Below are positions 11,401 through 22,301 of a stretch of 64,000 bases of DNA, piece after piece. The first letter of the stretch is position 1, and each line of letters begins with the position of its first letter. This DNA comes from Ottelia alismoides (lineage: Eukaryota > Streptophyta > Magnoliopsida > Alismatales > Hydrocharitaceae). A program made the translations under genes and the position numbers. The stretch is from the NCBI GenBank assembly GCA_037367405.1, contig JAZKJV010003137.1:124001-188000 (forward strand), read 5' to 3'. The notes beneath the pieces are model-generated. The model was not told where the DNA came from and did no database searches. It worked only from the letters and a program-made list of their open reading frames with translations.

Positions 11401-14400
11401 ACCTGAGGCGTGTGCCTCACAGAATAAGACCAAGGCACACGTCTCAAGGTTAAATGGGCTCGCCTCGTCTGAAGGCATGATTTTTCATGCCATGCTAATA
11501 ATCACGAATATTAATGCTTAATGTCCACTTGGCATATAATATCACTGCCTCTAGTGGCTCCCACAACCACCAGAGGCCACTGCCAACTAGTAATTGCATA
11601 ACGAACCGCCACAATCGTGCCCTATGATGGTGCCCTACGACCACAACATATTCTTGTTGTAACCACAATGCAGTCACCATTACTCACCACACTTTCAAGA
11701 CATGCATCGTCACCTTCTTAGTGGCACATGATGCCCCTAAGTCATGTTCAAGACCACGATCGACATTTTTTATTACGATTGTTAAGATAGATAGACCAAT
11801 TATGTCAAATGGACGTGGATCTTCCTGGTGCCAGTCGAAGGATAGAGAAAGCTTCATATTCTTCTGACGACAAAGCTAAAATGAGAAAGGGTAGATATGT
11901 TACATGTGATAAAGACAATGACACAATGATATTTGGTTTTTGGCTGATGCCATTCCTCTATTAGCATATGAGGATATCCATAAAGGTACTGTGTATGAGA
12001 TCTAGAAGAATTCAAAGGACTCGTATCCTCAAAGGGAAGACTCATGTATGGTAATATGACATATCATGTGCGGATCATGCGTTTTCAGACCTGACGTGAG
12101 TTGAAGCATCTTAGACATAAGGAGGAGCCTCATGTTTGGTAATATAATGGCTAAAGGCATTGAACAAAAAGTATAATTCTCTAAAAAAGGCACACACGCA
12201 CATGTGACCCGCGGAAGGTGGTTCAGAAAAAGCATGTGTTATTACATTCTTAAATAGATAGAACTATGCCTACCTCTCAACATAGGATCAAACAATGATG
12301 TCTATGCTAACCAATTTTAAAGAGGCATATAGCATGTGCAATGGCTTTGATGTCACCTAGCATCATGAGAAACTAGAGTCCTAGACTATTTCTTTCGCTA
12401 CATCATTTAAACATGACGAGTTGTGTTTGAAGTAAGTTGTGGCAAAGTAACTAGATCGTTCATACCAATCACCAGGCAAAGCGACCCCATTAGCTCTGCA
12501 AAAGAGGTAAGACCCAATATAGTTTTTGTGGCAGGATAGGGCACGTTGAAGGGACGTGTTCGATAATGCACGACAGGCCCAACCATGCTTGGATTGATAT
12601 AACTGATAAAGGTTAGCTTTGGATCATTAGCATATACGAGCAAATTAAATTTGCAAAGTAGTCGTTACAATCACCATTGTGTTGCTCAACTTGAAATGGT
12701 ATCAAGGAGGGCTTGCAACCAAGCATCTCAACCTCCAACAATGATAACTTCCACCAAAATTATCAAAATCCTCTTAAATGTTGTATAACTTCAATGTCCA
12801 AAAACAAATATCGTAGACGATCAAGATTTGTTGTGATAAAGGTCTTTAATAAAAATATTTAGTCTCTTGAATTCATTTTATACCATCTCCTGTAAGAACC
12901 ACGTTATCAACATAAACTTCAACAAGAACTACATCTCTTGGATGTATTCTAATAAAGACATAATGAACATAGGATGTTCTTGAAATTTTAAGTAGCAATC
13001 TACGTGTTGACCCTATCAAACCGGGCTTGAGGACTCTATATTAGATGATAGATGGCTCTTCTAAGCGTGTATAGTGTATACATACTCATAAATCGCATAG
13101 CCACAAAGTTGGGACATGTATATGTCTTCATCAAGATATCCATTCTAAAGGCATTCATGGCATCGAATTGCTATATAAGCCAAGACTTGTTAACATATAT
13201 AGAGAGAGAATAGTGCAGGGGGTCCCCATTCAAGCCATGAGAGAGGTCCCGTAATAATTCACTCTCTTTGTTCGAATGGATCCTTTTGCCACCAATCTCG
13301 CCTTCAGTCACTAAATTTAACCATCAGACGCATGTTCTATAGTTAATATCCACTTACATGATATAAGGAAGACACCAAAGGGGCAAGGCACAAGGTCTCG
13401 TGTACCGTAAGAAAACAGAGCCCCCATCTCGTCAGCATGCTCACAACCAAAATCTTGTAGTGATGTAGAAAGAAAACAGAGCCCCCAATCTCGTCGGCAT
13501 GCTCACAACCAAAATCTTGTAATGATGTAGAAAAGGCTCTTTGATGGATATGTTCATCAATAGATCAACTTATCAGTCGGATACAAACCATCAATGGTCA
13601 TATAATGCATTATGGGATGAAGTATCCACGATCTTACCTCTTTTCTTGAACAATGGGTGAACTAAGGTTTTAAATGCTAATATTGATGGCGGATATAGTG
13701 CATGTCGATCATGGACGGCCATATTTCGATATATCGGCGATATATCGTTATCGACAGGTCACCGACATATCGTCGATGTGGTCGATATCGGATATCGACA
13801 GGCCAAAAATGCACAATCTCGGTTCGATGTCGGCAATATGGGTCGATATATCGGTGATATATCGGTATCGACATGGTATCGATACCGATACCGATATCGA
13901 TATGTCCTTCCATGATGTCGATGACATGTTAACGAAATGTTGGAATCATGTCAAAATTGATTAAAATCAATTAAGTTTGAGATAATGACTACTAGTTCGT
14001 GAAAGCATAAAAGCGGAACTCTAAAATCATCTTACATTTGAGGGTATAGGGAAACTTGATGTAAAAACTCATTTAATACATTATATAAAGTGATTTTACA
14101 CCACGAACCCTTTAAACTTTGTTAATTACCCACTCGCCTATACATTCATCATAATTATTTCAAAAACCTCATACGCTTGCAAAATCTTACACCATGACCC
14201 ATGTGGTTAACACATTGGTCGTTAATGAGGACGACTTCTGTAAAAAAAAATAAGCCCTATCTGTCTTTAAAGGCTATCAAATTTACAAAGAGATGTCATC
14301 CAAACATAGTTCACAGAAGAAGACCCACATCCCATAAAAAATATTTTTAATGATTTATGGGGAATGAGAACATGTTATTAGTCAAAAGACTCCAAACTAT

Positions 14401-17400
14401 GTTAATAAAAGCATTCTTTCGCAAATATAAGAACATCTCAATGAAGCATGTAGCAACAATTGCAAACAGCAAGAAGTTGCATGCGAATCTTGCATATGAA
14501 AGGAGATGATCATGTCTCAAGGCGGCTTCAAGTAGGCTTCTCTGATGTGACTTTCGATCATCTCATTTGTAGACGGCTATGAGGTTATCATCAACAATGT
14601 AAGTCTTTAAATTTTCATTACTTGATCGGCTTAAAGTTTGGTTTATCCATCTATCTAAAATAATTTTCCTAATTTGCACCTATCGAGATGGGACCTCATT
14701 ATAAAGTTAGGAGATAACGATCATGGCCACTATAAGAGCGTAGATATAACTTTATAGGTTAGGACAGAAATGGAGCGACTGTTGGCCATCCAATTTGCAG
14801 ACGTAATGACCATGAATGAAGTGACTGCTGAGGAGGCGCATGTGCAAGGAAGATGAAGAGGAAGAGGTCAGGCTCGTATTATGGGACAGGGTTGTGGACG
14901 AGGTCGTGGAGGAGGGCAGCAGCATGTTACGGAAGATGTTGAAGTGGAAGAAGAATTTCCAGAGATGGATCGTGTACCATCACCAGACATGGTGGAACAC
15001 AACGTGCTCAACTATGCCATGGAGCCACAATTCAATACACATGTCGTCGAGCCGCGTGATGAGGAGATGACAACTCCATAAGTGCCTAAATGGAACATAA
15101 TGGAGGAAGACACTATGGGGACACAAATTACATATGCTTCACTTACCCCGTCCCCTCTTCGGCAAGGATGGAGGAACAAAAAGTTCGCAAGTACATATGA
15201 TTGATCATGGAGCTCACCTAATTCCAGTTGAATAAGGAGAGTTCCCAAGAACATATCAAATGAGGATGAGATAAATAGTTTTTGTAATGAATCTAACAAC
15301 TGTATTAATCAACGACCTTGATCTTTCTCTCTTTTGGGAATATATCTTGTGGTAGTGAAGTCTTTGTAATCCAATCTTATTTTTGTGGTCAGAATATTTA
15401 TTATGTTGAGTAATTTGTCAATGTATGATTATAATGCATTTGGATTGATTGAATGGGTGTGAAAATATTTGCAAGCACAATGCACCATTGAACGCTACTT
15501 GTGTCAGGTTTTTCCTTTGTATTACTCTACGGTGTTTATGTGGAGGGATCAAAAATAGCTACATCAATCCTTCAATAGAGTTCACAATATTTATATAGAA
15601 GAGGGTTTAAGGTACAGCTCTACTTATAGCAGATCTTTTTTTTTAAGTAGCAGAATAAATCGTATTTTTTTAAGGTAGTGCAGTGTGCCTACCACTAAAA
15701 ATACCAAGGTTCAAATCCCTTCTTGTGGGGGTTGCGTTAGGTAGCCAACAGCCAGTGTAAAAATAGTCGGATCTTTTAACATGGATTTGAGCAAGAATCC
15801 ATGTAGTTGACCCTACTTAAAGTGGGAGAAGGATTCGCCAGCAAAGTAAATCGCATAAGTTGAATGTGTTATTAGTAGCGCGTGCAATATGTATTGCATA
15901 TAATATATTCATTATCAGTATCGCATAAAAAGATTGTGTTTCCTATAGCGCATTTGGTAAGTGTGATACCTTTAAAGTACAACAACAACAACAAAGCCTT
16001 TTCCCACAATTAAGTAGGGACGATACCTTTAAAGTATTCGAAGAAAATGGTGGTTGATCTAGATAGAGAGTTTTCTTTTATGAATACACTAGTTAGGAAT
16101 TTGCCTCATATCACATCTTTTTTTAGAACACAAGGGAATTCATTGCATCTACATATTTTTTAAGAAAAAGGGTATCCACCATATAGGTGTGCGCCCAAAA
16201 ACTTCACCAATAATCACATCATAAAAGTACAAGGATAAGAATAACCCAAATTAATTACAAGAACCCAACTATCACGTAACGCCTTAACATGAACAATTAT
16301 ATTCTATCCATAAAAACAATCAAATACTGAAAGACCACACCATTCCTTACTAAACATAGGACCCATAGAATAGAAACAATACCGGTTCTACCTACCTCTG
16401 TACCCCCACTAGCTAGAACCAAACGAATCCCAAAAATTTACTGTGCAAATTGGCACAATCAAGGTGTTGCCAAAGCTCATCCAAACCTCCATGGAGCTTA
16501 CACAAGAGGGGGGAAGTGGTTCAGATCTCCCGTGACATTCAAACAACATGCACAAGTAGATGTTGCGTTAGGGAAAAAGAGAGCAAGCCTGGCCATTTTC
16601 ATCAATTGACTGTCTCATAAGCCAAAGGAACACTTTAACTCATGTAGGTAGGTACTTTTCACCGCGGTATCCTCCTATGATCGTCAATGCATCTCCTGGG
16701 ATCGAAAGGCACCAATCTCCTCAGGGATTTGTATGCTTTGCTAACAGAAAATCAACCATTCGACCAACTCCAATTCCCAACCCTAAGAAGGACCCTCCTG
16801 TCCATTCAAGATCTCCAATAACTCCAGTAGCTCACCCAAATGATGATCCGAGAGATCAGCACCAAAATGAAGGAAAAACGAGGCCCCATCCCATGTATCT
16901 GCAATAGAAGCATCTGAATCTGCAGCCAAAGCCATCAAACAGGGAAATCTCTTGTCCGACGCACCTCCCTCAAGTCAATTATCACACTAGAAACGAAAAC
17001 CTCTCCCATCAACAAAGATAGGTCTTAACATATGGCAAACATCCGATAACACTGTACAAATGCCCTACCAAAAGATGGGACAGTGCAACACCATGATCCC
17101 CATGAATTGGCGTAAAGGACGAATAAATCTTACAAATCAAAATACAAACCAAATTATCACAATCACCCCAAATCATGTTGATTCACTTACACATTAATGT
17201 ATTAATCTCCAGACTGCAAACACCAAGGCCCCCATCTTCCATGGAGAGGGTAATCGTTCTCCACTCAATCAAAGCCATCCCATTTGAGTAATAGAGGATG
17301 CCCAAAAAAATTATCGAATAATGGCTTCTAGTCTCTTCCAGATGCCAATGGGTAGCAGTCTCGAGGACAAAAAGAAAACATGAATATTGAATAGTACATA

Positions 17401-20400
17401 TGACTTACTTTAGTAGCACCAATCTTCCACCTCTACAAAGGCGTGCCAATCTCACATCAAGTAAGCTTCTTTCCATCTTTTTGACCAAGGGCAACCAGTC
17501 AGACAGATGCAACCCCCTTTCTACCAAGGGGAGACCAATGTGTCGTAAAGACAACTCCATACATGGAGATATCAATTCTCAACCAGCTTTTGCATGAGGA
17601 AATCTCCTCCCTCACTCAAGCCAAAAGACACAAATTCAGATTTGGCTCTATTACACCTCAAGCTAGATATTGTCCTAAACAGATCCAATACCACAAACAT
17701 ACCCTTGTAATTCTTCAAACCACCCTCCGCAAAGATAATGATGCCATTTGCATACTACAAGGTGGGCAATGAAAGCTCCTCCTTCCACTACAGCAACATA
17801 ATCCGTTGACATCACCCAATGACATCACACGATTAATCATGACCGTCAGAGCATCAGATACCAAAATAAACATCAACATAGCCAATGGGCAGCTCTAATG
17901 AACACCATGCTTAGGTTGAAAAAAGCCACGTCTAGGTCGCCTATTGATCAAGACCGCACAAGAGACTTAGTTCATACAAGCAATTCAAACGTCCGAAATC
18001 CTCTTTGATGCAGAGAAACCCACAAGCATCAATGAACATAATCATAGGCCTTTGAAAAATCAACCTTCTGATGACCCCCCAAGTCTTCTGCCTCTTCTAA
18101 TAAGCCGCAGCCTCAATTGCAACAACCACATTGTCCATCATATGCCTTCTAGGTAGAAAAACACTCTGAATTGGCGAAATAAGCCATCAAGCACCCCCAG
18201 CAATCTGTTTGTTAACATTTTAGCAATAATCAAGTACATAGCATTGGATAAAGAGATGGGGCAATAATCCTCCACCCTCTTCTTGAATACCGAGAACATG
18301 AATGACCAATTCAACCGAAGTTGCCAGACGTGAATTAAACCACCACAGCCATCACCTCCTAAGATATCATGTCCCAAAATTCCCTAAAATAGAGAACCAG
18401 GAATCCATATGGGCAAGGGCGCCCATCAGAATTAAGGGAAACCTCCTCACATATGCATCTTGCATGTTTGATTTCCACGTTGGGCCTTTCTTCTCACCAA
18501 CCACTACAATCCTCCTCTCAAGAAGCACACTAAGCCCACTATGAAAATGATCGTCTTGCACATGTGTAGACCCTCGATCCTACGCAATAATGCCACGTGG
18601 CCCCCATGTGGTTGTTGCAACGCCACCACATGCAAGTGGGTAGAAGCACCATAGAAAGCTGATTGTAAACCCTCCGACATAGCAGAGATCAGGTTCAACC
18701 CAGTCGGGTCTCGCTTCAACGTATGTAAAAGCCCACACATCAAATCAGGCTTACTTGGCATGAGTTGAAGAATTGAGCCCGGATTACAAACAGGTTCATG
18801 TCCAATAATTGGGTTCGCACCGCTATACATAGCCACATAAGAAGAGCCCTTTAGAAGCACTACCAAGTCAAGTTTAGGCATTGCTATACAAATCTCGCCC
18901 TCGATCTCACTTGAGATTGTTACCTGCATCGACTCCTTGATTAACATCAAGATTTTGCGGACCCCGTAGATTTCGACACATAAGTTTCTCCAAAATTTGT
19001 TGGAGCCACTATGCTCAATTGATGCAGAGAATCTTCTCCGACGAACTCTCGAATCCATGGTGCCATCATTGTTCTCCCAATCGTCTAGTTCAAATGTTAG
19101 GGTTCACATAACGTGGGGGCCTCCATCAACACCATTCCGGATCCCTAACCAAGTTACGGCCTATCAAAAAGGACCTCGACCAAGGATTCCACTGGGACAC
19201 GTGCCATCTTCAAAGCTTCAAAAGCCCTATTGTGAAAGGGAACACCTGAAGCTTTCTTTCCACCTTCCAACCACATGCGAAGCGTCACCACAAAACCTTG
19301 GCCAATACCACATGATAAACTTGGGAGAATCCTCCAACCCACCAGTGATTACTACCAAAGCGCCATCTATGAACAGACCCTTAATACACAAGGCAGCGTC
19401 ACTCATCCACACTACATCCACCTTAACACCATCCGCCCTCTCCCACCTAACTGTCTCCTTCAGCAATAAAAGGTCTTCAATCAACCCTTCCCTAATTAGA
19501 CAACCATCTACCAGATTTGTGATTGAACCTCATCCTCCCACCAACACCTCAAGAGCCTTTGCGAGTGTCACACCTTTCGTCTCCATGTCTTCATCCTTGT
19601 GGCAAACCTCACGTGCACAACAAGTTATTCATAGATGTCCAATCCGACGTAGCAGAAGCACAAAGGATCCTCTGAAGGACATCCCTTTGTTAACTGTCCA
19701 GCCTTGTCGCATTTGAATCACCATGCCCACACTGACATTGTTCAACCTCAAAGATGTGCAGCCTTGGTGGCACCACTTGGGCCTCTTCCACTCCCCCTCC
19801 TCTAGCAAAGCATCCTCCTCCATGGTCATATCAAGAGGCTCATATCCCTTAGATCAATGGTGCTCTATCCCTTCTCCCCCGCCCGCCAATCACATTAGAC
19901 ACCTTAATTTGTTAAATAAAAAAATACTTCAGTCATTTCCACATTTTTTGGTAATTTCAACATGTTGATGACATGCATCTTTATGTTGATGAAACAACAC
20001 CGATATCGACATTTAAGGCCAGAAATAAATGGACCCTAAATCAAAATCCTAGCTATGATCATTCAATCCCGAATTTTGGTAAATTCACATATATGTATTG
20101 CATAAATTTCTTATAATTTTTTGGGCTCAACTACAGCTTGTCGAGCATTCTATTGCCTACATATTAGAAATATATTTTTTACTAGAAACTAACAAAGGCA
20201 AATTATATCTAAACTATGGCATCAATATTTTTCTTGGATACAGTAAACTAGACTAACAATGACTATTTTAAGAATCAGGCAGCAACAACCCTGGACCAAA
20301 TAAATATTAAAACACAATCCATGTTAGAAAAACCTAACAAATAGGAAGCCAGGGTTATCTCATTTTGTGCAGATGATAAGGTTGCAACACTAGAGATCTA

Positions 20401-20816
20401 AATGCCTTGGCCAACATCATTGGTAGCTATTCATCAAGGCATATGAATGTCATGTAAATTGTTTTGAAAACGGAGGGGGTGGTAAACCACATGGCTATGG
20501 CTTAAAATGTTGGACTGGACAATATGATGCTATGATATAACTCATGCTAGTAAAACTGTTCTAACTTGCATCCAAACAATCTTACAATATTCTAGAAGTA
20601 GCCCATGCTATCCCAAGAAGTGCCTCCAGCCATCAATTTATAAGGTAAAACTTAGCAAAGCATGGCACCAACTGTCGATTTCTGCTCATTGGTTCTCATA
20701 CCAATTTAACAGCCCAAGTCTAGATGAAACGGCATAACTTACTAGGTTCTTACCTGAAAGGTCCAAACCAACGATCTATAATTATTGAATATGTATTGTT
20801 ATCAGGCAACCTCGTA

Positions 20817-20861
<45 letters not shown>

Positions 20862-21025
20862 GAGTGATCCTATGAGAGCAAAAAAAAGTGAGAGCATGAG
20901 AGCATTCATTCTAGACCACATGATTCTGTTTTCTCTCTCCTAGTCTTCTCTCTCCTGGTTGGATCATGTGGTCCAGAATGCATGCTCTCATGCTCTCATA
21001 GGTTTAGGCTCTCATAGGATCACTC

Positions 21026-21068
<43 letters not shown>

Positions 21069-21594
21069 CCACATATCTGAAACAACAATCAGACCGATCA
21101 TTGATTAATGCATTGGCTAATAGTTGTCAGCGTAGCCGTCAAAGGCAAATTGCTTGTTTAAGCTATGGTGCCGTACAGCTTGTGTCGACATCCCAGTTCT
21201 GCAAATGTAACATTTTATTCACATTCACCGCCATATATGAATTGCTAAAATTCTTTTTCAAATATGATTTATTGCAGTCCATCGTTTGCACCTGTACCCG
21301 CATCTCCATTGCGGAATCCGCATACAACTTTCTGGATGTTGATTATCTTTATTAATGGCAGCAGATATTACGAGAAAAAATAAAAACATTCCAACAACAT
21401 AAAAAATAACAGCAACCTAAAAGTATCAAAGTTTCATAAAAAAAAGGGAATGAGAAACCCTAACCTCGGGGCCACTCGGAGACGATCTTTTCCTTGACCA
21501 TTGCCACCGTCGACGATGGGGTGCAGCGGACCGGCCCGATGTCCGATCCATCGCTTAACCTAAACTTGAGCTCCACCAGATCTTCCTCCGGCAT
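8242..21594 (-). CDS. MUB: MUB: membrane-anchored ubiquitin-fold protein, split and incomplete
   Basis: This is the one host gene recognised. Two exons join in phase (exon 1 at 21465-21594, exon 2 at 8242-8412) to encode 100 residues of a ubiquitin-fold protein. It matches the plant MUB family: ELKFRLSDGSDIGP, STVAMVKEKIVSEWPR, then DVKIISAGKVLENNKTV, LPGGVITMHVVVQPP. The spacing across the splice equals that of known family members. MUBs are about 117-120 residues and end in a Cys-rich prenylation motif that anchors them to the plasma membrane, where they bind ubiquitin-conjugating enzymes (family knowledge). That last ~20-residue exon was not found; it may lie left of the window or be lost. 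Both visible exons are free of stops, so the gene is probably functional. The 13-kb intron is packed with old mobile elements. Confidence 0.85.
9102..9122. repeat. (GA)n microsatellite
   Basis: About ten uninterrupted GA units inside the MUB intron. Confidence 0.9.
9621..9773. repeat. Diverged tandem duplication, period about 81 bp
   Basis: Two copies start CTTTGTATAATCCTA (9621) and CTTTGTGTGATTCTA (9702). Both continue through GATTGCATGTC/GATTACATGTC to TTTATTGTGACGCA/TTTATTATGATGCA. There are many substitutions, so the duplication is old. Confidence 0.65.
9910..10205. repeat. Cluster of TATACCGG/TATACCAG words
   Basis: TATACCGGCAT (about 9923 and 10110), TATACCAGTA (about 9998 and 10193), CAGTATACTGG (about 10087) and CGCCGGTACAT recur in 300 bp. 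The pattern could be the subterminal region of a decayed DNA transposon. No ends could be set. Confidence 0.4.
10351..10434. repeat. Two tandem copies of a 42-bp unit
   Basis: TGTGATGTGATTGTATTGAA begins at 10351 and again at 10393. The copies differ at a few positions near their ends. Confidence 0.85.
10568..10598. repeat. Homopolymer palindrome: G6-TA-C11-G12
   Basis: Six G, TA, eleven C and twelve G lie side by side in otherwise AT-rich intron DNA. This could form a hairpin, or it could be a sequencing or assembly error at a hard stretch. Confidence 0.8.
11340..11480. repeat. GCCTC/GAGGC-rich inverted-word cluster
   Basis: GCCTCGCCTTGAGGCG, TGCCTCAGCTACGCCTCA, CCTGAGGCGTGTGCCTCA and CTCGCCTCGTCTGAAGGC follow one another. 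The repeated self-complementary words resemble a subterminal region of a decayed non-autonomous element. Confidence 0.4.
12240..13200 (-). pseudogene. Strongly decayed Ty1-copia RT remnant, antisense
   Basis: Minus-strand translation in shifting frames gives recognisable copia RT steps in the right order. They are QFDAMNAF (about 13165-13142, catalytic Asp region), DEDIYMSQ (about 13130), VYVDNVVLTGD (about 12917-12885; YVDN in place of YVDD), RLRYLF and DIEV, EMLGCKPS (about 12715), and a weak match to the segment before RNase H near 12640. Stops and frameshifts are frequent. It is an old insertion in the MUB intron, transcribed in the same direction as the gene. Confidence 0.65.
13409..13532. 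repeat. Two tandem copies of a 61-bp unit
   Basis: AAGAAAACAGAGCCCCC starts at 13409 and 13470. Both copies run through CTCACAACCAAAATCTTGTA to GATGTAGA. Only a few differences exist, so this duplication is fairly recent compared with its surroundings. Confidence 0.9.
13690..13920. repeat. CGATAT/ATATCG repeat cluster
   Basis: TCGATATATCGGCGATATAT, GGTCGATATCGGATATCGAC and GGTATCGATACCGATACC are interleaved and largely self-complementary. Such clusters occur next to the ends of some plant DNA transposons (inference). Confidence 0.7.
15666..15840 (+). mobile_element. SINE-like element with RTE-LINE-like 3' end
   Basis: GGTAGTGCAGTGTGCC at the start is A-box-like, and GGTTCAAATCCC (about 15710) fits a Pol III B box. 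The 3' part, GAATCCATGTAGTTGACCCT followed by ACTTAAAGTGGGAGAAGG, resembles the 3' end of the RTE LINE at 7195-7817. This is what a SINE borrowing that LINE's machinery would show. Flanks 15650-15665 and 15841-15856 match at 13 of 16 positions and may be a decayed target duplication. The element is non-coding. Confidence 0.5.
15980..16021 (-). mobile_element. 42-bp 5'-truncated LINE or SINE tail with 15-bp target duplication
   Basis: GATACCTTTAAAGTA occurs perfectly at 15965-15979 and again at 16022-16036. Between them is only a 42-bp insert. Read on the minus strand, it is GTCCCTACTTAATTGTGGG, then AAAAGGC and a TTTGTTGTTGTTGTTG tail. This is the terminal 3' end of the RTE family seen at 7195-7817. 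Confidence 0.85.
16140..19850 (-). pseudogene. L1-type LINE remnant
   Basis: On the minus strand, zinc-knuckle-like FKCDKAGQLTKGC (about 19705-19665) suggests the first ORF. The RT region then follows: DYCPISLSNAMYLIIAKMLT with NRLL (about 18276-18185), KVDFSKAYDYVH (about 18062-18026, catalytic Asp region), LVSDALTVMINRVMSLG (about 17865-17815), and YANGIIIFAE, where YADD is expected, so the active site is destroyed. Stops and frameshifts are frequent. The left end has T-rich stretches near 16120-16155 that could be the antisense poly(A) tail. This is the L1 clade, distinct from the RTE LINEs elsewhere in the window. Confidence 0.75.
20821..20858. repeat. (TA)n tract, left of MITE
   Basis: An uninterrupted TA run directly abuts the foldback element. 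Confidence 0.95.
20859..21028. mobile_element. 170-bp foldback MITE inside (TA)n
   Basis: GAGGAGTGATCCTATGAGAG at the left is repeated inverted at the right end. The arms extend inward with GAGAGCATGAGAGCAT and the ATCATGTGGTC region, leaving a CTCTC-rich loop. Both sides are flanked by long TA tracts, so it either inserted into a (TA)n microsatellite or uses TA target sites that then expanded. It is non-coding and lies in the MUB intron about 0.4 kb from exon 1. Confidence 0.85.
21029..21065. repeat. (TA)n tract, right of MITE
   Basis: A TA run continues on the other side of the foldback element. Confidence 0.95.
21465..21594 (-). CDS. MUB: MUB exon 1
   Basis: The exon has 43 codons plus one base, starting at the ATG whose A is position 21594 (context GGCAAATGCC). 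It encodes MPEEDLVELKFRLSDGSDIG and then PVRCTPSSTVAMVKEKIVSE-WPR. The frame also extends upstream without a stop to 21822, but homology begins exactly at MPEEDLVE, which is the typical family N-terminus. The donor is CCCCGAG followed by GTTAGGG. The exon encodes the first half of the ubiquitin fold. Confidence 0.9.
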
Positions 21595-22155
21595 TTGCCT
21601 CTCCCCCCAATCAGACGCTCGACGTCTATACTTGATGGTCGGATAAATAATTCGAATCGACGCGAGGTTTGTATCTCGATCACAAGAATAAGAGCGGATC
21701 ATGGCGGAGCAGACTCCGAACCGGGGAAGGAAGCCAAAATCGACGGAGTGGAGAGAGGGAGGGGCTGGGTATTTCGTATGTAATAAAGAGAAGAGCCTGT
21801 CGTTGACCACGTGGATGGGCAATCGATGCCTTCAATTATTACAAAGCGCAGCCATTTCCTTTTGTCATTTTATTATGCCCCTTTTACGTCCACTATTGTC
21901 AAGTAAAATAGAATTTGAAATGGAAAAGAAGAAAGTGTACATAAACTTACTCCTCACCCATGGCATTCAGATATATATTTCACATACCAGAACGAGATGA
22001 ATCCGTCATGCGTCAATTCCCCAATCCCGCGGCTATTTTTCTCAACTACTTTATTTTTTTCATCGTCATTCAATTTCTCAAGATTGCGGTCATACTTGAT
22101 TTTTTTAATCTTATTTAGAAAAGGTCGAATAATTATATTTTAAATCCGATTTAGA
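21595..22155 (-). promoter_or_regulatory. MUB 5' UTR and proximal promoter region
   Basis: This is the only non-repetitive DNA between the MUB start codon and the MULE. The part next to the ATG (21595-21800) is GC-richer and probably 5' UTR. The distal part is AT-rich. No TATA box can be assigned with certainty. MULE insertion shortened or displaced whatever lay further upstream. Confidence 0.5.
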
Positions 22156-22164
22156 TCTCACTAT
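22156..22164. repeat. MULE target site duplication, left
   Basis: TCTCACTAT, identical to 27563-27571 beyond the other end. Nine bases is the standard for Mutator-like elements. Confidence 0.95.
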
Positions 22165-22301
22165 GTGATATATCCCTAAATGGGGTAGAGATATAAAGTA
22201 ATGCCCATTCTGAGTACGGATTCGAAATAATTCTCAAAAAAAGGGATATATCGGCAAACGGTTTGCCGCGTGCCTAGATGGAGCGGCAAACCGTTTGCCG
22301 C
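22165..22301 (+). repeat. MULE left TIR
   Basis: It pairs with 27427-27562. It ends in the palindromes CGGCAAACGGTTTGCCG (22252-22268) and GCGGCAAACCGTTTGCCGC (22283-22301). Related words continue inward at about 22316-22338 and 22350-22368. Confidence 0.92.

Larger units (their letters stand above)
13666..20018. mobile_element. Candidate decayed DNA transposon with CGATAT-rich ends
   Basis: The left end GGTTTTAAATGCTAATATTG (13666) and the inverse of the right end, GGCCTTAAATGTCGATATCG (20018 reading backwards), match at most positions. Nearly all mismatches are C/T or A/G transitions, as expected from methylation-driven decay. The left end is followed by a dense CGATAT repeat cluster; the right end carries one CCGATATCGAC. 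No target duplication was found and no transposase could be read inside. The interior is largely later LINE and SINE insertions. It could also be two unrelated ends. Confidence 0.35.
8413..21464 (-). other. MUB intron 1, about 13.05 kb
   Basis: The boundaries follow from GT at 21464-21463 and AG at 8414-8413 on the minus strand. In order of coordinate it contains a (GA)n tract, several tandem repeats, an antisense copia remnant, a CGATAT-rich cluster, a SINE-like element, a tiny LINE tail, an L1-type LINE in gene orientation and a foldback MITE. All are decayed. The stretches 8413-9101, 10621-11339, 11481-12239 and 20019-20820 hold nothing I can name. Confidence 0.75.

Noticed and set aside
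13409..13532. CRISPR-like or other direct-repeat array
   Set aside because: There are only two tandem copies without spacers, in a plant intron.
14840..15081. Gly/Arg-rich and Glu-rich open frames
   Set aside because: GRGRGG and acidic residues could be gag-like, but the frame is short and interrupted and nothing around supports a gene.
16677..19716. Plus-strand frames between 16677 and 19716
   Set aside because: They are antisense to the L1-type LINE, whose RT motifs read on the minus strand.
21701..22000. Plus-strand frame upstream of MUB
   Set aside because: It is antisense to the MUB 5' region, runs into AT-rich DNA and shows no domain.
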